Source: Sorex araneus (taxonomy: Eukaryota > Chordata > Mammalia > Eulipotyphla > Soricidae). Taken from it: 64,000 nt of DNA. This document shows, piece after piece, positions 56,990 to 64,000 of the stretch. A model generated the notes under the pieces. The model made no database searches. It was given only the letters and a program-made list of their open reading frames with translations, and was not told the DNA's origin. How positions within the stretch are numbered: the stretch's first letter is position 1; every line of letters begins with the position of its first letter. The stretch lies in the NCBI RefSeq assembly GCF_027595985.1, contig NC_073306.1, forward strand, positions 79,956,599-80,020,598, read 5' to 3'. The position numbers and the translations under genes were made by a program.

Positions 56990-57009
56990 ATGTGCTCTGG
57001 CTCCCTACA

Positions 57010-57015
57010 TACCAT
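57010..57015. repeat. Provirus target-site duplication, right copy
   Basis: The hexamer taccat directly follows the CA that closes the 5' LTR. The interrupted L1 sequence resumes at once (atagatgagtgcaatc), matching the uninterrupted L1 copy near 36485. Confidence 0.95.
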
Positions 57016-57458
57016 AGATGAGTGCAATCTTTCTATGTCTGTCTCTCTCTTTCTGACTCATTTCACTCAGCATGAAACTTTTCATGCCCATCCACTTAAC
57101 TACAAAATTCTTGACCTCCTTTTTTCTAACAGCTGCATAGTATTCCATTGTATAGATGTACCAAAGTTTCCTCAACCAGTCATCCATTCTGGGGCATTCG
57201 GGTTTTTTCCAGATTCTGGCTATTGTAAACAGTGCTGCGATGAACATACATGTGCAGATGTTGTTTCGATTGTACTTTTTTGCCTCTCTGGGATATATTC
57301 CCAGCAGTGGTATTGCTGGGTCAAATGGGAATTCAATATCTAATTTTTTGAGAGTCGTCCAAATTGTTTTCCAGAAGGGCTGAACCAGTCGGCATTCCCA
57401 CCAGCAGTGAAGAAGGGTCCCTTTCTCCCCACATCCTCTCCAACAGCGGTTGCTTTTG
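57016..57458 (-). mobile_element. L1 ORF2 C-terminus, right part of the interrupted L1 (5'-truncated)
   Basis: The minus strand encodes the end of L1 ORF2p: GEKGTLLHCWWEC, DPAIPLLGIYP, CTCMFIAALFTIAR and YIYTMEYYAAVRK are typical. The copy starts abruptly at 57458 next to its target duplication, so it is 5' truncated. Removing the provirus and one taccat rejoins it to 49568-50050. Confidence 0.92.
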
Positions 57459-57473
57459 AAGAAACTCCTTTTT
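57459..57473. repeat. Target duplication of the host L1, right copy
   Basis: aagaaactccttttt, identical to 49553-49567. Confidence 0.88.
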
Positions 57474-57772
57474 GGACTTCTCCCCCACCTCATGTGAAAA
57501 TGCTCTTTAAAAATTTACATTATATTAATTAGATCAATTAGTCTTTATACAGTAATTGTTACTGTGATGGCTTTGGATAATTCCCTTTAATAAAGATTTG
57601 CCTTGAAAAGAGATTATCAACTTAAGTTCCTGCCACTATGTAGCATTAAGAAAAAATATATTTAACAATTCTTTCTGCAATGTGGCTTTGGATATGGCAA
57701 CAATACTAGATAGAAAAAGCTTAAGGACTTTGATGAGTTGATGAATTGATTACTGGTATTCACATAATGTTA
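57474..57772. other. AT-rich unique sequence
   Basis: Nothing recognised. Confidence 0.5.
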
Positions 57773-57860
57773 AAATCTATTGACTTAAAATAAGTCAAAT
57801 TTGCTTTCTTACAGTTTTGAAGGTAAGAACTTTTCTAGAGTTTTGAAGTCCAAAACTCTG
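57773..57860. repeat. Second copy of the ancient repeat at 48.1 kb
   Basis: About 88 bases (aatctattgacttaaaataa ... gaagtccaaaactc) match 48117-48204 closely; similarity stops abruptly after that. Confidence 0.6.
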
Positions 57861-57979
57861 ATGTTAAAAACCATGTGAGTGTTTCCATTTGGAGTATTGG
57901 TAACTCTAAAAGTTGGTCTAATTCAGACACTCTCTTCTAATCTATAAATATTTTCACATATTTAGACTCACAGTGACCA

Positions 57980-59140
57980 TAACTTGTATTAGACTTAAAT
58001 GGTTTATGCATCTCTGTGTTCAAATCCAGAAGCAAAGTAGCAGAATCATATAGTATTGATATTCTTCATTTTGGAGGAATCTTTATTCTGTTTTCCGTAA
58101 TGGCTTCACAGTTTACTACCCATAGTATTCAAGGATTTCCTTTTTTCCACAACATCACCAGAAGTTGTTTCTGGCCTATTTTATAGTACTCATTCCAATT
58201 GGTATGAAGTGATCTCATTGTATTTTCAATTTGCATTTTCCTAATGATAACTGATGATGAAGAACTTCTTTTCATTTGCCTGCAGATATTTGTATGCCTT
58301 CTTTGGTAAAATGTCTGTTCAGATCCTATATTTGTATCAGGATGCTTCTGTTGTTATTGAGTTATTCATATATTTTGGCTATTAATGCATTCCTAAATAT
58401 CTGATTTGCAAGCATCTCTCAATAGGTTATCATTTTAAGAAATTAAAAAAAACTATTCAGAGACTTTTACTCTGATGCATTCTATTTTATTTTTAAAAAA
58501 CTTTTGCTTCTGGGGTCTGGAGTGATAGCTCAGCAGGTAGGGGTTTGCCTTGCACGCGGCCAACCCGGGTTCAAATCTCAGCATCCCATATGGTCCCCTG
58601 AGGACTGCCAGGAGTAATTCCTGAGTGCAGAGCCAGGAGTAACCCCTTTGCATTGCCTGTGTGACCCAAAAAGCAAAAAAAAAAGAAAGAAAGAAAAAAA
58701 AAACTTTTGCTTCTGTCTCCCTTGTCAGAGGTGAATGAATCCACAAAAACCACTTTAAAGTAGGCATTAAGCAGCTTACTATGTTTTCTTCTATGTATTT
58801 TTTATTTGGAGTCTTATACACAAGTCCTTAACCCATTTAAATTGATTTTTGTGTAAGATAAATAATAGTTATAATATGTGGTCAAGTCTCATTCTTTTGC
58901 ATGCAGTTGTCCAGTTTTCCCAGGACCATTTATTAAAGAGATTTTCCTTCTCCAACATATGCTTTTAACACTTGTGTTTTAAATTAGCTCTCCATATATG
59001 TACTGGTTTATTTCTGGGTTCTCAGTTTTGTTCCATTGATCTGTGTGTCTGTTACATTTTAACAGTGCATTGTTTTGTTACTATACCTTTGAATATAGTT
59101 TGAAGGAACTGCTGTTGCCTACTTATTACATTTATTTACT
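57980..59140 (-). mobile_element. Old L1 ORF2 portion, interrupted by a SINE
   Basis: L1 blocks ttctgttttccgtaatggct, ctaatgataactgatgatga, ccaggaccatttattaaaga and tgttccattgatctgtgtgt, all antisense. A SINE at 58513 splits it. Confidence 0.78.
58513..58697 (+). mobile_element. tRNA-derived SINE (young)
   Basis: Perfect 18-bp duplication aaaaaacttttgcttctg (58495-58512 and 58698-58715), inside old L1. Confidence 0.95.
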
Positions 59141-59215
59141 GTATTGGTAATTAAACTCAGGGCCTCAAACTATCGAGCAAGTACTCTGCTTTTAGCTACA
59201 TGCCCAACCTAGAAC

Positions 59216-59462
59216 TGTCATCACTGTCATCTCATTGCTCATGGATTTGTTCGAGGGGGCACCAGTAACGTCTCTCGATTGTGAGACTTATTTGTTACTG
59301 TTTTTGGCACATCCAATACACTATGAGTAGCTTGCCAGGCTCTGGCGAGTGGGCTCAATACTCTCAGTAGCTTGCCAGGCTCTCCAAGAGGAGTGGAGGA
59401 ATTGAACACAGGCCGTCCGCATGAAAGACGAACGCCCTACTGCTGTGCTATCACTCCAGCCC
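59216..59462 (-). mobile_element. RTE-tailed SINE
   Basis: Full length, flanked by aacctagaact / aacctggaact. Tail at left (atcactgtcatctcattgct), tRNA head at right. Confidence 0.87.
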
Positions 59463-59477
59463 AACCTGGAACTACTT

Positions 59478-59649
59478 AATTTTTTTCTTTTTGGGTCACA
59501 CCTGGCAATTCACAGGGGTCACTCCTGGCTCTGCACTCAGGAACTACTCCTGGCGGTGCTCAAGGGACCATATGGGATGCTGGGAATCCAACCTGGGTCT
59601 GTCGCGAACAAGGCAAACGCCCTACCAGCTGTGCTATCGTTCCAGCCCC
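59478..59649 (-). mobile_element. tRNA-derived SINE
   Basis: gtcacacctggcaattcaca to gctatcgttccagcccc; directly followed by another SINE. Confidence 0.92.
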
Positions 59650-59650
59650 A

Positions 59651-59826
59651 ACTTTTTTTTTTTTGTCACACCCTTCGATGCACAGGGGTTAAGTTACTTC
59701 TGGCTCATGCACTCAGGAATAACTCCTGGCGGTGCTCAGGGGAACCATAAGGGAAGCTGGGAATCAAACTCGGATTGGCCAAGTGCAAGGCAAACACCTT
59801 ACCCACTGTGCTATGGCGCCAGCCCC
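59651..59826 (-). mobile_element. tRNA-derived SINE
   Basis: gtcacacccttcgatgcaca to tgctatggcgccagcccc; a 6-base insertion (aagtta) in the body. Confidence 0.9.
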
Positions 59827-59904
59827 CTGGAACTATTATTTTTGAAAATTCATTCTATTACTTGAGAGATAAAGTCAGAATTCTTAACCTTCAAGAAAAG
59901 CTAG

Positions 59905-60065
59905 TTAGGGTCCCTAGAAAAGGAGCACAGGGGTTAAGGCAGACAGGTTTGATACCTGGGACTGCATATAGTACCCCCAGTCCTGCCAGGAGTGATCCTC
60001 GAACACTGACTGAGGAATAAGTCCTGAGTATTGCTGGGTGTGGCTCCAAAACAAGCAAATAAAGA
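59905..60065 (+). mobile_element. tRNA-derived SINE (old)
   Basis: cagtcctgccaggagtgatc and tattgctgggtgtggctcc. Confidence 0.7.
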
Positions 60066-60082
60066 CATTTGCTTTAAAGAAT

Positions 60083-60225
60083 GAGAACATGGGGATGTTG
60101 TGGAGTCAAATTGGCATTGGTGAAGGGATTGGAGTTAGAACATTATATCCCTGAAATTCAATCATGAATAACTTTGTTCACATGAATGACTTTGTTCACA
60201 GTGACACAACAAAAGAAAAGGAAAA
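60083..60225 (+). mobile_element. Old L1 3' tail fragment
   Basis: ggcattggtgaagggattgg and a following tgaataactttgttcac block resemble the L1 3' UTR ends at 45200 and 45640. Decayed. Confidence 0.5.
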
Positions 60226-60264
60226 AATAATGAGGTTGAAAAATAGAAAACACAATTACTTGTT

Positions 60265-60447
60265 TTTTTTTTTTTTGCTTTTTTTTGGGGTCACATCCGG
60301 CGATGCACAGGGGTTACTCCTGGCTCATGCACTCAGGAATCACCCCTGGCGGTGCTCAGGGGGCCATCTGGGATGCTGGGATTCGAACCCTGGTCGGCCG
60401 CGTGCAAGGCAAATGCCCTACCCGCTGTGCTATCACTCCAGCCCCTC
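60265..60447 (-). mobile_element. tRNA-derived SINE (young)
   Basis: Duplication cacaattacttgtt on both sides (right copy from 60448). Confidence 0.94.
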
Positions 60448-60461
60448 ACAATTACTTGTTA

Positions 60462-61689
60462 TAGTAATTAAGCCCTTGACAATGACTTTAAATTCATTTA
60501 TATATATATGTATGCCTATGTGCATATGTATATATAAATGTATATATATACAAGTGTAAAAACATACCACATAAATCAATACATATACGTTTAAATGGGT
60601 AGTAGTTCTAGCTATATCCCTTCTTACTCTTTTTCACTTAGTCCTTATATTTTTAGATCAAGTGAAGGCAATGAAAATTGTCATTTGGGCACTGATATTA
60701 ATATTTTATCTAGTATTGATCTCTCATTGGACATAAAGGTGACTGTTGAAATAGACATATAGATGCCTAGAATTTGAAATGATTTTGTATGTTGGTTGGT
60801 TTTACAAACATTTTAAATTTTAGAACCTTGTAGGAATCAGATTTATATTAAGAATAAAAAATGGTATTTCTTGAGGGCAATTTGACAATTTGCTTCAATT
60901 ATTTAAATGTGTATTTCCAGGAGAAGGTAAATAACATCTGTATAAGCATGCATATTACAACTAAACCAAACAATAATAAGCTTTTGAACTATAAGGCAAA
61001 CTATTGGTTATCAGAAAGGGAAATGAGGGATGGTAACACAAATCAAAGGTATTAATTGTATGGTGAAGAATTTAAGCGGACTTTCAGTGGTGAGCTTTAT
61101 GTAGTATATACGTATATATGTATGTACATATATACATATATTATATGTATTGTATTTATCATGATGTGTACCTCAAACATGGTTATTACACAATGCTAGT
61201 TCGGTAAAAATTTTAATAACTGAAAAAAGGATTTTCACTGCAGTATTAGTAAAAATCTAAATATTTATTAATAGGGGAACCATTAATTAAGGTATACACA
61301 TTATGTGAAATAAAGTATATCAATACGTGTATATATAACTAAGTAACAATAGTGTGAAAAGAGATTACGATCTCACTTTAAGTGTATGCCATATCTGTAT
61401 GCATTAAGATGACTATATTCCATAATACAGTATAATAATCACCAAATAGTGCCTTTGAGGGTGATTTTAACATCCATGTTGAGTATTATTTGACACTTCT
61501 TCTTTCATTTTCCTTTATTGCCCATTTCCCTCTTATATCACTCAATTCTTCTCCCTCCAATATATATATATTGGAAACTATTCTAATGCATTTGATGTAA
61601 ATCTTTTAATCTTGTAAATATTTCCTCAAAATTATTTTTTTGTTTTTGTACAGGTTTTTTGTACAAATTTACTTGGTATCACATCCTGG
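60462..61689. other. AT-rich sequence with TA/TG microsatellites
   Basis: 60498-60550 and 61107-61150 are TATA/TATG-type microsatellites. Parts near 60860-61400 may be very old L1. No gene seen. Confidence 0.5.
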
Positions 61690-61863
61690 TGTTGTTGTTG
61701 TTGTTGTTTGTGCCATTCCTGGTGGTGCTCAGAGCTTTCTCCTGGCTCTGTGCTCAGGGATAGCTCCTGGTAGGACTGTGGAGACCATATGTAGTATTGG
61801 GGACTAAGCCTGGGTTGGTCCATGCAAGGTGAGCACCTTATCCACTGTACAGTTGCTCCAGTC
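61690..61863 (-). mobile_element. tRNA-derived SINE with TTG tail
   Basis: (TTG)n tail at 61692-61710, body ggtggtgctcagagctttct, head ctgtacagttgctccagtct. Confidence 0.8.
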
Positions 61864-63509
61864 TGTTTGTAATATTTTCACCTACTATTATGCGATTTTG
61901 ATTTATGTTGCTATGTGTATACTTAGCCTCTTGTATATAACTGTGAATTATTTCTATAGTATGGATATTATAAATAAGCATGTTACTTTCTTAATAAAAA
62001 ATCGAATAAAGCTCTGTTTACTATGAAGGAAAAATAACCAATTTTTCTTCTGGTGTAAGAGCATAAAGTTTTACTTTGCATAATTTTGTCACTGGAAATA
62101 TCCAAATCAAGAAATAATGTATTACAATGGAGATTCTATTTTACTAAATACCTCTACTTTACACAAAATCTTTTCTATAAGTGTAGGAAATTCAAAGATA
62201 AACAATATTTCTTTGTATGCTTACTCTAAAATGCTTGACTTACTGTAAGAGGCAAAATTTTCAAAGGACAAAGTTATTTTGAAAGTGAAAAGTAGTGAAA
62301 TGAACTTATTACAGTGTATTCTCACTATATATTAAAAATGAAATTAAAATAATTTAAAATAAAAGAAAGATGACACTGTAATGCAAACAGAAATTGAAAA
62401 AAATCCCTGAAGCATAGGAAATAGTTGTTTGATGGACAGCACAGAAAAATGAAAAGACAATCAGAGGAAGTAATAAAGTCTATTGGGAAAAACCTGGAAT
62501 TTATATATTGAAAGTTCATAATTTTTAACATAAAATCTAATAATAAATGCTAATCCTTTTCCTGTCTTTAAACTTTAATTTAAACATAAAAATAGAAGTT
62601 CAAGAGTAATTTTATTCATATTTTAATATAATAAGTATCAAATATTCTTAATAAAGATGTTTTTCAAACTTTTCTTCAAAACAACACATTCCTAGATAGA
62701 GGTGCAGAAAAAAATTACATATAATGATATAAAGGATTTGAAATTGCAATATAAAAATCACATTTCAAACAGATACTACTGAAGCATTATGAGCCTGGAA
62801 ATATCTGAAAACAAAGAAATATACTTTTTCGTTCTTATTTAAGTTTTTTTTCTGCTAGCAGTAGGGAAGTTTTATTTATTTTTGAATTTCAGGCAGTATG
62901 ATTTACAACATTGTTAATGATAAGGATTTATGTATACAATGGTCTGCTATCACACCCTCCCTAAAAGCGTCTGCTTTCCTCCAGCACTGTACTGTATTGT
63001 CTGTTTTATAGCATAGCACTGGCACACAAAACCAAGTTGGACTTCCTAAAAGTACTTTATTAAAAACAGGTATCTTCCTTTTCTCTCTCACTCCTTCTCT
63101 CTCTCTCTGCCTCTGTCTGTTCCTGTCTCTCTGTCTGTCTCTGTCTGTCTCTCTCTCTGTCTGTGTCGCTCTCTTTCAATGAGTTTCAAAATGAAGTGAT
63201 GACATTGACTTTAGAAAACTAAACTAAAGATTTCTGGGCAGTTTAGAAAAACAGATTACAGCACACAAGTTTGAGAAAACCGAAAAATACAACAGCAATC
63301 TGCTGTTTAGGGCCAAATGAGAAGAAGAGATGTTATCCCCTGTAAAGGGTTTAGCACTGAAATTCTAGGGGAATCCTAGACATCCGTTTTTTTGGAACTG
63401 AAACTGTAGGCTCAGAATCCTTTTGAATTTATCTTTGATTACTGAGTAGACAAACATTAAAGTTAAGATAAAGCACAGTTTTTAAAGATTAGTTGTAACT
63501 CATGGATCA
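61864..63509. other. AT-rich unique sequence
   Basis: Very AT-rich, SINE-free; a CT/CTGT microsatellite at 63080-63178. No gene seen. Confidence 0.5.
63080..63178. repeat. CTCT/CTGT microsatellite
   Basis: Irregular mixture of tctctctc and tctgtctg steps over about 100 bases. Confidence 0.9.
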
Positions 63510-63613
63510 TTACTAGTGGGGCTCAGGAGACCATATGTGGTGCTTGGGATCGAACCCACACTGTCTCCGTACAAGACAAGAGACCTATTTGCTGCACTAT
63601 CTCTCTGGCCTCT
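63510..63613 (-). mobile_element. tRNA-derived SINE, head half
   Basis: ggggctcaggagaccatatg to cactatctctctggcct. Confidence 0.75.
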
Positions 63614-63639
63614 CTATAAATTTTATGCATATTTCCCCT

Positions 63640-63855
63640 TCCCTTTATTTTTATTGTTGCTTTCATCATTGTATGTGTCCTGAGGGGGTCACACATTTGT
63701 TACAGTGGCTCATACACATTTGGATGTGGTTCAAGATAGAACACACTTGTGGCACAAGGGATCACAATAGCAGTGTGATGAAACTCAATAATGTGGGGTG
63801 GTTCTGAGGACTGAACGCAACGCAGGTACTCTACCACTGAGTCTCGTCCTCAAAT
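63640..63855 (-). repeat. Old unclassified repeat
   Basis: ggggtcacacatttgttaca ... gtggcacaagggatcacaat; layout like 27110-27560. Confidence 0.4.
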
Positions 63856-64000
63856 GCCTGAGTGGATCTTTTGATAAACTGCACCCTGCATAATTTATAC
63901 TGTTAAGGTTTTAATGAACTTAAAATGAGAAAAGAATGCTGTAACATTCTTCTATCTTTTAAAAAATAGTTTATATAGTGACAGTGACAGGTTTGTTTCC

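Larger units (their letters stand above)
50051..57009 (-). mobile_element. Near-intact class II (IAP/betaretrovirus-like) endogenous provirus
   Basis: Complete proviral order on the minus strand: 5' LTR (56713-57009), Phe-tRNA primer site, gag, pro, pol, env remnant, polypurine tract, 3' LTR (50051-50468). It is flanked by a perfect 6-bp duplication (taccat); 6 bp is the class II length. Gag, pro and pol are open with no internal stops and are linked by two -1 slippery heptamers. The LTRs are identical by eye apart from tandem-unit copy number, so the insertion is young. Phe primer, hydrophobic Gag leader and env loss resemble mouse intracisternal A particles, but whether it is a relative or a convergent lineage cannot be told here. 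It could be retrotransposition-competent inside cells; it lacks a full env, so cell-to-cell spread on its own is unlikely. Confidence 0.96.
56713..57009 (-). repeat. Proviral 5' LTR (297 bp)
   Basis: Bounded by TG...CA. In sense order the U3 has two full NRF1-type sites (56978-56989, 56962-56973), two CCAAT boxes in the 33-bp unit region (56893-56935), a TATA box (56851-56856), then R/U5 with AATAAA at 56791-56796. It has one full 33-bp unit where the 3' LTR has four. All other bases match the 3' LTR by eye. Confidence 0.96.

Overview
This is vertebrate nuclear DNA made almost entirely of interspersed repeats. I see no host protein-coding exon, rRNA gene, functional tRNA gene, operon or CRISPR array. 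About 60 copies of one tRNA-headed SINE occur in it (head like ggctggagcgatagcacag, body ending gggtgtgaccc plus an A tail). I recognise this from memory as the SINE that dominates shrew (Sorex, Eulipotyphla) genomes, so the window is probably shrew intergenic or intronic sequence. The species is an inference, not something the sequence proves.

The outstanding object is a near-pristine class II (betaretrovirus-like) endogenous provirus on the minus strand at 50051-57009. It has a perfect 6-bp target duplication and two LTRs that are identical except for tandem-unit copy number. It has a tRNA-Phe primer binding site, a polypurine tract, and open gag, pro and pol in three successive frames with a -1 slippery heptamer at each junction. 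Gag carries two CCHC knuckles and a PPPY motif. Pro carries dUTPase-like, aspartic protease and G-patch parts. Pol carries RT, RNase H and a DD35E integrase. Env is reduced to a 130-residue cysteine-rich N-terminal piece, and Gag has an in-frame hydrophobic leader before the usual MG start. This combination (Phe primer, ER-type Gag leader, env loss) is the design of mouse intracisternal A particles. The U3 is built from 33-bp CCAAT-box units and NRF1-type palindromes. The provirus sits inside a 5'-truncated L1 that has its own 15-bp target duplication.

Layout: 0.1-16.2 kb is dense SINE copies of all ages with an old L1 and an L1 3' UTR fragment. 16.2-18.5 kb is mostly unique with an ancient L1M-type 3' UTR. 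18.5-21.6 kb is SINEs plus a plus-strand L1 and a poly(A)-only insertion. 21.6-24.7 kb is mostly unique, with a GGAA and a GT microsatellite. 24.7-30.6 kb holds RTE-tailed SINEs, hAT-like elements and an old L1. 30.6-32.6 kb is unique. 32.6-35.9 kb holds SINEs and an RTE/BovB-type retrotransposon 3' half. 36.0-36.9 kb is an L1 end. 37-39 kb is mostly unique. 39-41.3 kb is a SINE cluster. 41.3-43.5 kb is unique and may be conserved. 43.5-45.7 kb has nested SINE and L1 pieces. 45.7-49.5 kb is mostly unique. 49.55-57.47 kb is the L1/provirus nest. 57.5-64 kb is old L1, SINEs and AT-rich sequence.

The mobile elements form partnerships. L1-type machinery explains the A-tailed SINEs and their 13-18 bp target duplications. 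A second SINE class ends in the same 3' tail as the RTE element at 34.5-35.6 kb, as expected if it borrows the RTE enzyme. SINEs, L1s and the provirus lie about two to one on the minus strand.
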